A DNA stretch of 64,000 nt from an uncultured Alistipes sp. (GTDB lineage: Bacteria; Bacteroidota; Bacteroidia; Bacteroidales; Rikenellaceae), in NCBI GenBank assembly GCA_947591475.1, contig CANQDE010000005.1, positions 124,001 through 188,000 on the forward strand. The letters are read 5' to 3'. Of this stretch, positions 8,346-16,981 are shown piece by piece. Under the pieces are notes generated by a model. That model was not told where the DNA came from. It was given only the letters and a program-made list of their open reading frames with translations, and made no database searches. Every line of letters starts with the position of its first letter. Position 1 is the stretch's first letter. A program made the translations under genes and the position numbers.

Positions 8346-9505
8346 TGTTTTTCAAATTTGTTTCGAATCAGACGTCCGGCAGCCCAGCCCATGTAAGCCA
8401 CGCAGGCCAGTGGAAAAACGATACCAACATGGGGATTGTCCGCCCAAGCAATCAACGCTCCGCAAATCGGGCCGGAGAGCACGCCCGCCGAAATCGCCAT
8501 AATCATCAATCCGGCCACCTCGTTCGATCGGTCTGCGGCCGCTTTGGTCGCCACGGCATAAAAGGTGGCGAACACGCAGGACATAGCGAAACCGAGCAGC
8601 CCCGTAATCGCATAAATCGCAATCCGGTCGCGAACAAGCAACAGCCCGAAGCATAACAGCAGAGCCGCCCCCATATTGAGACCCAGATATTTCACATCGG
8701 AATAGCGGATCAACAGCCATGCGCCGACCAGCGTTCCGACAATCCGGCAAGCATAGAAACCCGTAGAGGTCAGCATGGACATCGGGCTGTCGATCAGCTG
8801 TACGGCCACGAAGTTGATTCCTATATCGGCCGCAATGAAGCACGCCACGCCCCCGACGCAAAGCAGCACCGTCCGATTCCGCAACAGCCGGAAACAATCG
8901 GCAAAACCGACCGCACGCATCCGAACGGCCGGTTCGGGCACGGAGGTCGCTTGCAGCCAGATGCCGCCGACCACCGTCAACAGCGCGTAGAGCAGCAACA
9001 GCCCCCTCCACGAATCCATCCAAGCGGAAAAGAGCGCCGCGAGCGGAGCCACGAGCAGCAGCGAGAGGTTCCGGAAAATCTGTCCGACGGTCAAAAAGCC
9101 GGTCATCCGTTCGACCGGCACGATAGTCGCCAGCAAAGGATTGACAGCCACCTGCACGATGGTATTGCCGATTCCCAGCAATCCGAATCCGGCGAAATAA
9201 TAGCCGAGCGAGCACCCCTCTCCGGCAGCGAACGGCAGCAACAAACCGACGAACGTAAAGGCATAGCCGACCAACGCCGTGCGCTTGCGCCCGCAACGGT
9301 TCATCCATGCAGCGACCGGAACCGAAAGGAACAGGAACCAGAAAAAGACCATCGCAGGCAAAAAATCCACCGCCCGCCGGCTCTCGGGCGGGAACTCCGC
9401 AGCGATACGGCTCGTAACGGGCGCCACCATATCGCAAAATCCCATGATGAAAAAGCCCGCCAACACGGGCATCAACAAACGGGCATCGATTTTCCTGACG
9501 TTCAT
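8342..9505 (-). CDS. MFS transporter, sugar:proton symporter-like (FucP family resemblance)
   Basis: 387 residues from ATG 9505; an in-frame start at 9532 would add nine charged residues. About twelve hydrophobic segments are visible, with the MFS loop 2-3 motif NRCGRKRTALVG at about residue 68. The N-terminal GFFIMGFCDMVAPVTSRI and PLLATIVP patterns recall the FHS/FucP group that imports hexoses with protons. The substrate is not determinable here. Coupled to the downstream barrel gene by an ATGA overlap. A minus-strand -7 box (9609-9616) lies about 100 bases upstream. Confidence 0.8.
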   Translation of the reverse strand: MNVRKIDARLLMPVLAGFFIMGFCDMVAPVTSRIAAEFPPESRRAVDFLPAMVFFWFLFLSVPVAAWMNRCGRKRTALVGYAFTFVGLLLPFAAGEGCSLGYYFAGFGLLGIGNTIVQVAVNPLLATIVPVERMTGFLTVGQIFRNLSLLLVAPLAALFSAWMDSWRGLLLLYALLTVVGGIWLQATSVPEPAVRMRAVGFADCFRLLRNRTVLLCVGGVACFIAADIGINFVAVQLIDSPMSMLTSTGFYACRIVGTLVGAWLLIRYSDVKYLGLNMGAALLLCFGLLLVRDRIAIYAITGLLGFAMSCVFATFYAVATKAAADRSNEVAGLMIMAISAGVLSGPICGALIAWADNPHVGIVFPLACVAYMGWAAGRLIRNKFEKQ

Positions 9506-9608
9506 TTCATGTACCTTTTCTCGCCTCGGCATAGCCCGAACAAGTTCGGCTCTGCCCTCGGCTTATCGAAAACGTTCATTCTTCCGAGCGACTTGTGTTT
9601 CGGATTTT

Positions 9609-9616
9609 CAAAGATA
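9609..9616 (-). promoter_or_regulatory. -7 promoter element for the MFS-OMP-phoH unit
   Basis: TATCTTTG on the minus strand. No clear -33 TTTG at the usual spacing. It is arranged divergently with plus-strand elements TATATTTG (9619-9626) and TACATTTG (9659-9666). Confidence 0.5.
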
Positions 9617-9618
9617 CA

Positions 9619-9666
9619 TATATTTGGCAAAATTCGGTTCGTTTTCCGAATTTTTTCCTACATTTG
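9619..9666 (+). promoter_or_regulatory. Candidate -7 elements for the CPA2 antiporter gene
   Basis: Two matches to TAnnTTTG: TATATTTG (9619-9626) and TACATTTG (9659-9666). The second lies only 7 bases before the ATG at 9674, so use of it would give an almost leaderless mRNA. Confidence 0.5.
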
Positions 9667-9673
9667 TCCGTCC

Positions 9674-11806
9674 ATGTTATCGCTCGCCGCATATATCACG
9701 CTGCCGCTCGAAGACCCGATTCTGAAATTTCTGCTCATCCTCGTCATCATTCTCGCGGCGCCGCTGTTGCTCAACAAGCTCAAGATACCCTACTTGCTCG
9801 GGTTGATTATCGCCGGCGCCGTCATCGGGCCCCACGGATTCAATCTCGTGCTGCGCGACAGCAGCATCATCCTGTCGGGTACGGCCGGACTGCTCTATAT
9901 CATGTTCACCTCGGGGCTAGAGCTCGACATGACCGATTTCCGCAAAAACAGTTGGCGCAGCCTGCTTTTCGGATTTTACACTTTCAGCGTTCCGCTGCTC
10001 TTCGGCATCTTGGCCGGCCATTATCTGTTGGGATTCGGGCTTTACTCCTCGATTCTGCTGGCCGGTCTGTTCGCATCGCAAACCCTGATCGCCTACCCCA
10101 TCGTCAGCAAACTCGGCATCACCCGCGATCGGGCCGTAAACATCGCCGTGGGCGGTACGGTCATCACCGACACGCTGGCGCTGCTGTTGCTGACGGTCAT
10201 CGTCGGCATGGCCACGGGCAGCATGGATGACCTCTTCTGGTATCGGCTCACGGCTTCGATCATCGCCTGCATCGCCGTGATTTTGCTGCTGTTTCCCTAC
10301 CTCGCCCGCTGGTTTTTCAAACGGTGCAGCGACAACGTTGCGCAATACATCTTCGTGCTCATCATGGTCTTTTTGGGCGCCTGCCTCGCCCGATTCGCCG
10401 GATTGGAGCCCATCATCGGCGCGTTTCTCGCCGGATTGGCGCTCAACCGGTTGATTCCGCGCACCTCGCCGTTGATGAACCGCATCGAGTTCGTCGGAAA
10501 CGCCATTTTCATTCCGTTTTTTCTGATCGGCGTCGGCATGCTCATCGACTATCGGGCCTTTTTCAGCGACTGGCAGAGCCTCAAGGTCGCGGCCGTCATG
10601 ATCGTGCTCGTAACGCTGGCGAAATACCTCGCCGCCTACCTTACGCAGAAATCGTTCCGCCTCTCGGCCGACCAACGGACGCTGCTTTTCGGATTGAGTT
10701 CGGCTCACGTCGCCGCGACGCTGGCCGCCGTAATGGTCGGTTACAACGTCATTCTGGGCCATACGCCCGACGGCCAGCCGATCCGCCTGCTGAACGAAAG
10801 CGTATTGAACGGCACGATTCTGATGATTTTAGCCACCTGCACCGTTTCGACCTTCGCGACGCAGCGCGGCGCCCACAACATCGCCGCGAAAGGGGAACAA
10901 TCGCAACCGGAACCGATGGGAACAGGCGAGCATGTGTTGGTGCCCGTCTCCCACGCCGAAGACATCGACGAACTGGTCGGCTTGGGCATCGCCGTAACGA
11001 AACAGAAACACCGCAGTCTCTATGCGTTGAATGCCATCGACAACCGGATCGACGATCCCGAAGTGCAGAGACGGTCGCAAAAGCTGCTCGACCAGGCGGT
11101 TTCGGCCGCCGCCGCGGCCAACATCCACATGCACAGCCTGCAACGGTACGACGTGAATATCGTCAATGCCATCGTCAGCATCGTGCGCGAACGCAACATC
11201 ACCGATTTGGTATTGGGCATGCACCGCGAGGCGAATGCACCGGCCAGCGGCCTCTCGGACGACGGCGGATTACTGGGTACGGGCGGGATGCTCAACAGCG
11301 GAAACTTCTCGGTTTTGGGCAAGACGATTCCGGACGTATTGGCGCACTGCAACGTAACGACGTTCATTTACAGAGCCGTGCAGCCGCTGCCGACTGTTCG
11401 GCGACACGTCGTTCTCGTTCCGCGCAAAGCCGAATTGGAGGCCGGATTCCAAACGTGGGTGTTGCGCATCCGCCACTTGGCGCACGACACGGGAGCGAAA
11501 CTCGTTTTCCACGCCATCGAACCGACCATCGACCAACTTCGCAAAAAACGTCGCCGCAACGATATAGCTTCCTACGTCGTGCATCCGGCCGAGGAAAGCT
11601 GGGACAAATTGCTGCCCCGTCTATTGGAAGAACTCCGCGACGACGATTGCTTGTGGGTCGTCATGAGCCGTCGCGACCGCATCTCCTATCAGCCCGGCAT
11701 GGGCCGCGTACCAAGCTACATCGAAGAACGCCTCATTCACAACAGCTTCATACTCGTCTATCCTGTGCAAGCGGGCGGCAATGAAGAGAAAATGTATTTG
11801 GCATAA
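9674..11806 (+). CDS. CPA2-family cation:proton antiporter with C-terminal USP-like region
   Basis: 710 residues from ATG 9674; the open frame extends far upstream but that part is antisense to the MFS gene. The first 390 residues form the Na+/H+ exchanger (KefB/KefC-like) domain: many hydrophobic helices, IPYLLGLIIAGAVIGPHGFNL, GLELDMTDFRK, and LEPIIGAFLAGLALNRL. The C-terminal about 300 residues are soluble and resemble two universal-stress-protein units (ITDLVLGMHRE, HVLVPVSHAED), a fusion known in Bacteroidota. It is an inner-membrane K+ or Na+/H+ antiporter, perhaps gated by a nucleotide bound in the USP part (inference). Monocistronic. Confidence 0.9.
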   Translation: MLSLAAYITLPLEDPILKFLLILVIILAAPLLLNKLKIPYLLGLIIAGAVIGPHGFNLVLRDSSIILSGTAGLLYIMFTSGLELDMTDFRKNSWRSLLFGFYTFSVPLLFGILAGHYLLGFGLYSSILLAGLFASQTLIAYPIVSKLGITRDRAVNIAVGGTVITDTLALLLLTVIVGMATGSMDDLFWYRLTASIIACIAVILLLFPYLARWFFKRCSDNVAQYIFVLIMVFLGACLARFAGLEPIIGAFLAGLALNRLIPRTSPLMNRIEFVGNAIFIPFFLIGVGMLIDYRAFFSDWQSLKVAAVMIVLVTLAKYLAAYLTQKSFRLSADQRTLLFGLSSAHVAATLAAVMVGYNVILGHTPDGQPIRLLNESVLNGTILMILATCTVSTFATQRGAHNIAAKGEQSQPEPMGTGEHVLVPVSHAEDIDELVGLGIAVTKQKHRSLYALNAIDNRIDDPEVQRRSQKLLDQAVSAAAAANIHMHSLQRYDVNIVNAIVSIVRERNITDLVLGMHREANAPASGLSDDGGLLGTGGMLNSGNFSVLGKTIPDVLAHCNVTTFIYRAVQPLPTVRRHVVLVPRKAELEAGFQTWVLRIRHLAHDTGAKLVFHAIEPTIDQLRKKRRRNDIASYVVHPAEESWDKLLPRLLEELRDDDCLWVVMSRRDRISYQPGMGRVPSYIEERLIHNSFILVYPVQAGGNEEKMYLA

Positions 11807-11824
11807 CTTTTCCCGCTGATTTTT

Positions 11825-11855
11825 TTTGGAGGGGGGGTATTTTTACCTACCTTTG
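11825..11855 (+). promoter_or_regulatory. Promoter for the secreted protein at 11878
   Basis: Exact consensus: TTTG 11825-11828, 19-base spacer, TACCTTTG 11848-11855. It sits just after the antiporter gene. Confidence 0.85.
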
Positions 11856-11877
11856 AACAAAACCAATCTTATTCACT

Positions 11878-12456
11878 ATGAAAAAGTTCCTGTTTCTCAC
11901 CCTCTTCACAACCTTGTTCAGTGGCCTCATCGCCCAAGAATCCACTGCAAAATTCGACGTCGGCAACCCGATTCGCTTCGGCAAAGAGAAGTTCCACCTC
12001 GGCTGGAGTTCTCATCCCGCCGAAAATTATTACATACAAGAATACTTTCCCAAAGGCGAACAACCCGAAAGCTATCGACAGATGTACACATTGAGCCTCC
12101 ATTTCGGCGACCGAACCCCTTCCGAAGCCGTCGAGGCCAAAATCGCCGAGCTCAACGCCCGCCGCAAGAACGGCGATGCACTCTGCCGCTATGCGGTTTA
12201 CGAAAACGACGACGAACGAATGCTCGATTTTCTGGTAAGCGCCGGAGAAAACGGGACACTTTCGGTCGTGGAATGGGACATTCACCGTTACCGGCAGATC
12301 GAAATCGACGGACGCCCCGCCCTGCTATTGATGTTTTACTCGCACAGCGCCTATGGAGACGACATCCTGCCATTCCTCAAAAAGCTGCCGGAAAAGCGCA
12401 CCGAGCGGCTCGAAGAGCTGGGGCGTCAGGTTTTGCCGCTTCCTGTGCTGAAATAA
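11878..12456 (+). CDS. Hypothetical secreted protein
   Basis: 192 residues. Signal peptide MKKFLFLTLFTTLFSGLIAQ, probably cleaved after LIA or IAQ. The mature part is mixed alpha/beta, with IRFGKEKFHLGWSSHP, LSLHFGDRTPSEAVEAKIAELNARR and VVEWDIHRYRQIEIDGRPALLLMFYS. I do not recognise a family with certainty. Own strong promoter and monocistronic. Probably periplasmic. Confidence 0.7.
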   Translation: MKKFLFLTLFTTLFSGLIAQESTAKFDVGNPIRFGKEKFHLGWSSHPAENYYIQEYFPKGEQPESYRQMYTLSLHFGDRTPSEAVEAKIAELNARRKNGDALCRYAVYENDDERMLDFLVSAGENGTLSVVEWDIHRYRQIEIDGRPALLLMFYSHSAYGDDILPFLKKLPEKRTERLEELGRQVLPLPVLK

Positions 12457-12529
12457 CAGGCCCCCCGATTTCGTCCGACTGTTTCGGATGGGCCCGGAAG
12501 ATCGTACATTCGGTAAAATCGCGAACAAG

Positions 12530-12561
12530 TTTGCTTTTGCGACCGGTGTGCATTATCTTTG
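12530..12561 (+). promoter_or_regulatory. Promoter for der-trmN6
   Basis: TTTG 12530-12533, a 20-base spacer, and TATCTTTG 12554-12561, 34 bases before the der ATG. Confidence 0.75.
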
Positions 12562-12595
12562 TAACCGAAAAACAGCAGGATAAACAATTACGGAC

Positions 12596-13900
12596 ATGAG
12601 CCTCGTAGCTATCGTCGGACGCCCCAATGTGGGCAAATCGACCCTTTTCAACCGTTTGGTCGGCGAGCGCAAAGCCATCGTCGACGCGACGGCCGGCACG
12701 ACGCGCGATCGCCATTACGGCAAGACCGACTGGAACGGCCGCGAATTTTCGGTCATCGACACGGGCGGCTATACCGTCAACTCGGACGATGTGTTCGAGG
12801 ACGAAATCCGCCGCCAGGTGCTGCTGGCGATCGACGAAGCCGATGTCATTCTTTTCGTGGTCGAAGTATCGACCGGAATCACCGATCTCGATGCACTGAT
12901 GGCCGACATCCTGCGCCGCACATCGAAAAAGGTGCTGTTGATCTGCAACAAGGTCGACAACAACGACCAGATTTACTCCTCGCACGAATTTTATTCGCTC
13001 GGATTGGGCGACCCCTATTGCATCTCCTCGATGTCGGGCAGCGGCACGGGCGATATGATGGATGCCATCCTCGCGGCGCTTCCGGCCGAGACGAAAGCCG
13101 AGGAGGAAGACGACCTGCCCCGCATCACCATCGTCGGACGTCCGAACGTGGGCAAATCATCGTTGACCAATGCCCTGTTAGGCGAAGAACGCAACATCGT
13201 TACCGCCGTAGCCGGCACGACCCGCGACTCGATTCACACGCGCTACAACAAGTTCGGCATGGATTTCTATTTGGTCGATACGGCCGGTATGCGCAAGAAG
13301 GGCAAGACGATGGAGAATTTGGAGTTTTATTCGGTGATGCGTTCCATTCGGGCTATCGAGAACTCCGACGTCTGCATCCTGATGCTCGATGCGCAGCAGG
13401 GATTGGAGGCCCAAGACCTGAACATCCACAATCTGATTGTCCGCAACCGCAAGGGATGCGTCATCGTGGTCAACAAATGGGACTTGATCGAGAAGGGCGC
13501 CAACACGATGAAAACGTGGACGGAGGCATTGAAAAAACGGTTGGCGCCGTTCAACGACATTCCGATCATCTTCACGTCGGTACTGACCAAACAACGCATC
13601 CTCGACGTGCTGCAAACGGCCTTGCGCGTTCACCAGTCGCGCAAACGCCGCATCGCCACGTCGGAACTGAACGATTTCCTGCTGCCGCTCATCGAGAACT
13701 ATCCGCCCCCCTCGACGAAAGGCAAATACATCAAAATCAAATATGTAACGCAGCTTCCGACCCCGACGCCGCAATTCGCGTTCTTCGTCAATCTGCCGCA
13801 ATACATCAAGGAGCCCTACCGTCGCTTTTTGGAGAACAATCTCCGCGACCATTGGGATTTCTCGGGCGTGCCGATCCAAATCTATTTCAGACAAAAATAG
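12596..13900 (+). CDS. der: Ribosome-associated GTPase Der (EngA)
   Basis: 434 residues, family length. Two tandem G domains: the first with [16 protein letters not shown] (from residue 8), DTGG and NKVD; the second with [17 protein letters not shown] (about residue 180), [10 protein letters not shown] and NKWD. A C-terminal KH-like domain ends the protein. Der acts in the cytoplasm in late 50S subunit assembly and is usually essential. The methyltransferase gene starts 2 bases after its stop, so the two are one operon. Confidence 0.97.
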   Translation: MSLVAIVGRPNVGKSTLFNRLVGERKAIVDATAGTTRDRHYGKTDWNGREFSVIDTGGYTVNSDDVFEDEIRRQVLLAIDEADVILFVVEVSTGITDLDALMADILRRTSKKVLLICNKVDNNDQIYSSHEFYSLGLGDPYCISSMSGSGTGDMMDAILAALPAETKAEEEDDLPRITIVGRPNVGKSSLTNALLGEERNIVTAVAGTTRDSIHTRYNKFGMDFYLVDTAGMRKKGKTMENLEFYSVMRSIRAIENSDVCILMLDAQQGLEAQDLNIHNLIVRNRKGCVIVVNKWDLIEKGANTMKTWTEALKKRLAPFNDIPIIFTSVLTKQRILDVLQTALRVHQSRKRRIATSELNDFLLPLIENYPPPSTKGKYIKIKYVTQLPTPTPQFAFFVNLPQYIKEPYRRFLENNLRDHWDFSGVPIQIYFRQK

Positions 13901-13902
13901 CG

Positions 13903-14610
13903 TTGTTCCGGTTCAAACGATTCGCTGTGCGACAGGAGCGGTCGCCGATGAAAGTCGGCACCGACGGCGTCCTGTTGGGTGCATGGGCTGCGGTGCGGCC
14001 TGCCGATCGGCGCGTGCTGGACATCGGCACGGCCACTGGATTGATCGCCTTGATGATAGCCCAGCGGGCTCCCGAAGCGCAGATTACCGGCATCGACGTC
14101 ATCGACGTAGCCGAAGCCCGCGAAAATGCCGCAGCCTCCCCTTGGGGGCATCATCTGACCTTCGAGCAGTGCGCCGTGCAGTCGTTCGAAGCGGCCGAAC
14201 CGTTCGATCTGATCCTTTCCAATCCGCCGTTTTTCACCGAATCGCTGACATGCCCCGACGACGGACGCACGATCGCCCGACACGCCGTAACCTTATCGCA
14301 CGAAGCATTGTGTGAGGCCGTTTTGCGGCTTTTGGCTCCGAACGGACACTTCGCGGTCATTCTTCCCGTCTCCGAAGCGGAACGGTGGTTCGCAATCTGC
14401 AACGACCGGCTCCGATTGCTGCGTCGAACCGATGTCCGTACGACCCCGCATCGGGCGCCGAAACGGATGCTATTGGAGTTCGAGCCTGCAACCGCTTCGG
14501 CGGAACCCGCCCGACCGGTTTGCGACGAATTGGTCATCGGCACGGGCGAACACGAACGATATACGCCCGAATATCGCGCGCTGACCGGCGATTTTTATCT
14601 GAAATTTTGA
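13903..14610 (+). CDS. trmN6: tRNA1(Val) (adenine(37)-N6)-methyltransferase
   Basis: 235 residues from TTG 13903, 2 bases after the der stop. This start is chosen because the conserved N-terminus FRFKRFAVRQERSPMKVGTDG lies upstream of the first ATG (13948), which would remove it. SAM motif: VLDIGTATGLIALMIAQR. Catalytic N6-adenine motif NPPF (LSNPPFF, about residue 105). The enzyme makes m6A37 next to the anticodon of tRNA-Val. TTG initiation and the direct junction suggest dependence on translation of der. Confidence 0.88.
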   Translation: MFRFKRFAVRQERSPMKVGTDGVLLGAWAAVRPADRRVLDIGTATGLIALMIAQRAPEAQITGIDVIDVAEARENAAASPWGHHLTFEQCAVQSFEAAEPFDLILSNPPFFTESLTCPDDGRTIARHAVTLSHEALCEAVLRLLAPNGHFAVILPVSEAERWFAICNDRLRLLRRTDVRTTPHRAPKRMLLEFEPATASAEPARPVCDELVIGTGEHERYTPEYRALTGDFYLKF

Positions 14611-14636
14611 CGATCCCGCAAAATGGCTTAACTTTG
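14606..14636 (+). promoter_or_regulatory. Promoter for the DUF4831 gene
   Basis: Exact consensus: TTTG 14606-14609, 19-base spacer, TAACTTTG 14629-14636, overlapping the end of trmN6. The expected transcript start (about 14641-14643) excludes ATG 14641 and supports ATG 14662. Confidence 0.85.
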
Positions 14637-14661
14637 TCGAATGAACCTAACGATCGAAACG

Positions 14662-15561
14662 ATGAAACATCTTTTTGCGACCATAGCCTGTTCGCTCTTT
14701 TTAGCGACCGGTGCATCGGCTCAAAGCCCCTACATCGCGCTGCAAGGCGCCTCGGAAAGCGCACAAGGATTGACTGTATCGCAACCTCGGACGATTCTGG
14801 CCGTCGACTTGGAGGTCGAATGCGACCGCATTCTGGCCGGGCCCTACGCCCGCTATGCCCAAAAGTACCTCGGTCTGCGCGCTCCGCTGACCGACAAAAC
14901 CGTCTGGACAATCAAGAACGCCCGCACTTCGCTGGCCGATACCGAAACAGCGCTGTTCGCCGGGGCCTTGAAATCGCCGGAGAAACACACCTATATCTAC
15001 ACGGAAGCGGACGATGAATTTCCCCGCGTGCTGATCGACAAAACGGGCGTGCAGGTTTCGACCTTGGAGGAGGCGGCCCGCGATGCGGTCAATACGATCT
15101 ACGCACTGCGACGTCATCGGATGGAGCTTATCACGGGCGAAGCCGGCGAAAACGTCTTCGGCGAAGGACTGAAATCCGCGCTTGCCGAAATCGACCGGTT
15201 AGAACAAAGCTATTTAGAACTCTTTCTCGGCAAACGGTCGATTACGACCTCGTCCCACCGATACATCATTTACCCGCAGACCGAAAAACTGCAATATGTC
15301 GTCTGCCGTTTTTCGACGGCTGCCGGACTGCTGCCGGACAACGATCTGTCGGGCGACATGGTGCTGCTGCAAATCGACCCCACCGAACCGCAAACGACGG
15401 GCATCGCCGCCAGTGAACGCGAGCCGTCGGTCGTATCGTGCCGCGTGGCCGCCCCCTCGGAATGCAAGGTCATCTGCAACAACGATCAGTTCGAAAGCGT
15501 CAAGCTGCCCATCTTCGAGTTCGGGCGTACCGTCTACGTCGCTCTGCCCCGACGCAAATAA
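14662..15561 (+). CDS. DUF4831 family secreted protein
   Basis: 299 residues from ATG 14662. ATG 14641 lies at the predicted transcription start and would place seven polar residues before the signal peptide. Signal peptide MKHLFATIACSLFLATGASAQ. The mature protein carries the Bacteroidota DUF4831 pattern (VECDRILAGPYARYAQKYLGL near residue 57, WTIKNARTSLADTE, LLQIDP). The function is unknown; probably periplasmic. Followed directly by repeat R1 copy 2. Confidence 0.82.
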   Translation: MKHLFATIACSLFLATGASAQSPYIALQGASESAQGLTVSQPRTILAVDLEVECDRILAGPYARYAQKYLGLRAPLTDKTVWTIKNARTSLADTETALFAGALKSPEKHTYIYTEADDEFPRVLIDKTGVQVSTLEEAARDAVNTIYALRRHRMELITGEAGENVFGEGLKSALAEIDRLEQSYLELFLGKRSITTSSHRYIIYPQTEKLQYVVCRFSTAAGLLPDNDLSGDMVLLQIDPTEPQTTGIAASEREPSVVSCRVAAPSECKVICNNDQFESVKLPIFEFGRTVYVALPRRK

Positions 15562-15565
15562 AAAA

Positions 15566-15764
15566 GTAACTATATACCATTTTACACCGAATCGAGTTGG
15601 CGAATGTATTTACATTGCTGTCGGTCGTGATGCTCGCGGCGGAGCCGCGTTTACAAATTTGACCCACCCCCAAACCCCCGCCTTGGCGGGGGCTTCTGTC
15701 GGAACCCGCAACGTTATACGGCTTTGGATTACCGTTTGTGTAAAATTGTATCTAATCGCCTAAC
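15566..15764 (+). repeat. Dispersed repeat R1, copy 2
   Basis: Same blocks and orientation as copy 1: GTAACTATAT, CTCGCGGCGGAGCCGCG, AATTTGACCCACCCCCAAA, the hairpin CCCCCGCCTTGGCGGGGG, GCTTCTGTCGGAACCCGCAA, CGGCTTTGGATTACCGT, and TCTAATCGCC. It fills the whole gap between the DUF4831 and AlkD-like genes. Confidence 0.88.
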
Positions 15765-15769
15765 AAGAT

Positions 15770-16417
15770 ATGGATCATACCGCACGAATGGTCGCCCTAT
15801 TGGCTCGGATGCGGCGCGAACGCAACGGAGCCGTAGCCGACACGATGCGTTATTACGGCACTGCTTACGGGCTGAATTACGGGGTAAGCCTGCCCACCGT
15901 GCGGCAAATCGCCCGCTCGGAAAATCGGGACCACGCATTCGCCCGCATGCTCTGGATGCAGGACGTCCGCGAACTCAAATTAGCGGCACTGCATCTGGCG
16001 GAGCCCGAACGACTGACCCTCGAAGAGGCTTCGCAGTGGGCTGCCGGATTGGTCAATTCCGAATTGGCCGAAGAGGCGGCGTTCGCCTTGTTGCGCCACA
16101 CGCCGCATTTTCCCGCTATTTTCGCTGCATGGACAAAGGCCGAAACGCCCTTGTTGGCTTATGCCGCGATGTTGGGCGGCGCCCGCTCCCCGCAACTCAC
16201 GGAGCAATGGCTCCAGCCGACCCTCGAAGTCGTCCATCGGGCAACCGGCGAAACAGCCCGATTGGTTGCGCAAGGCGCCGTGGCCTTATTAGAAGCCCTC
16301 GGCCGACAAAACGGAACGAGCCGACAAACGGTTTTATCCGCTGTCGACCCGTTCGAATCTTCCGGCAATCCGGAAGAACGATTCGTTCGCGAAGAACTCC
16401 TCTGGCGACTATTCTAA
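15770..16417 (+). CDS. DNA alkylation repair protein, AlkD-like HEAT-repeat family (paralogue 1)
   Basis: 215 residues. Helical HEAT-like pattern throughout: YYGTAYGLNYGVSLPTVRQIARS, DVRELKLAALHLAEPERLTLEEASQW, ELAEEAAFALLRHTP. This matches the DNA alkylation repair (PF08713-type) family whose characterised member AlkD is a DNA glycosylase for N3- and N7-alkyl purines. Some relatives do not repair DNA, so activity is inferred. A second, more typical member is at 44990. Lies with trxA between R1 copies 2 and 3. Confidence 0.75.
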   Translation: MDHTARMVALLARMRRERNGAVADTMRYYGTAYGLNYGVSLPTVRQIARSENRDHAFARMLWMQDVRELKLAALHLAEPERLTLEEASQWAAGLVNSELAEEAAFALLRHTPHFPAIFAAWTKAETPLLAYAAMLGGARSPQLTEQWLQPTLEVVHRATGETARLVAQGAVALLEALGRQNGTSRQTVLSAVDPFESSGNPEERFVREELLWRLF

Positions 16418-16428
16418 ACGGCCTTTAC

Positions 16429-16764
16429 TCAATAGGATGCCCCCTGCTCCGCATGTTCGCGATGTTCCAACCGGTGGAACACCCCGAGCAAGCCCTCGTA
16501 GCTCATCGCCCCGCTCGACCGCCACAAAATTTCTCCGCGACGGAAAAAGATCAAAGTCGGCACAGAACGAATTTCGTATCGCCGGATAATTTCGGCCATC
16601 TCCGGCGCATCGATATTCACTTTGTACACCTCGACGCGTCCGCGCATCTGTTCCTGAAAGCGATCGACGATCGGGTGCATCACCTGGCAGGGGCCGCACC
16701 ACGAAGCGAAAAAATCGACGAACGTCAACGCATCGCGCCAAATAATTTTATCGAAATCGACCAT
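16429..16764 (-). CDS. trxA: Thioredoxin
   Basis: 111 residues, standard thioredoxin length. Active site FFASWCGPCQVMHP (Cys-Gly-Pro-Cys at about residues 22-25) and cis-proline loop RSVPTLIFF. No signal peptide, so it is a cytoplasmic protein-disulfide reductant. It converges with the AlkD-like gene; stops are 11 bases apart. The upstream side is R1 copy 3. Confidence 0.93.
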   Translation of the reverse strand: MVDFDKIIWRDALTFVDFFASWCGPCQVMHPIVDRFQEQMRGRVEVYKVNIDAPEMAEIIRRYEIRSVPTLIFFRRGEILWRSSGAMSYEGLLGVFHRLEHREHAEQGASY

Positions 16765-16784
16765 ATCGCAATTATATATTAGAT

Positions 16785-16967
16785 ATTTATATGCTTTCTT
16801 GTCCCAACATCTTTGATCCGACTGCTGTTCCTCGCGACCTTCGGCCGCGTATGCAGATTTGACCCACCCCTAAACCCCCGCCTTGGCGGGGGCTTCTGTC
16901 GGAACCCGCAAGGTGGTACTGCTTTGGATTACCGTTGGTGCAAATTTGTGTGAAATCGCCTTTATTT
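16785..16967 (+). repeat. Dispersed repeat R1, copy 3
   Basis: The core from 16849 to 16967 repeats the R1 blocks in the same orientation as copies 1 and 2 (GCAGATTTGACCCACCCC, the CCCCCGCCTTGGCGGGGG hairpin, GCTTCTGTCGGAACCCGCAAGGT, GCTTTGGATTACCGTTGGTG, AAATCGCC). The 5' third is more diverged. It lies between trxA and the epimerase-like gene. Confidence 0.85.
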
Positions 16968-16981
16968 AATCCATTCTATTT

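Noticed and set aside
8951..9673. Long N-terminal extension of the CPA2 antiporter frame
   Set aside because: It is antisense to the MFS gene, has low-complexity Gln/Arg/His composition, and precedes the promoter elements. The real protein starts at the hydrophobic MLSLAAY segment at 9674.
13018..13902. Upstream extension of the trmN6 frame across der
   Set aside because: It is out-of-frame reading of der. The conserved trmN6 sequence begins only at 13903.
14641..14661. ATG 14641 as start of the DUF4831 protein
   Set aside because: It falls at the predicted transcript start of a consensus promoter and would put polar residues before the signal peptide.
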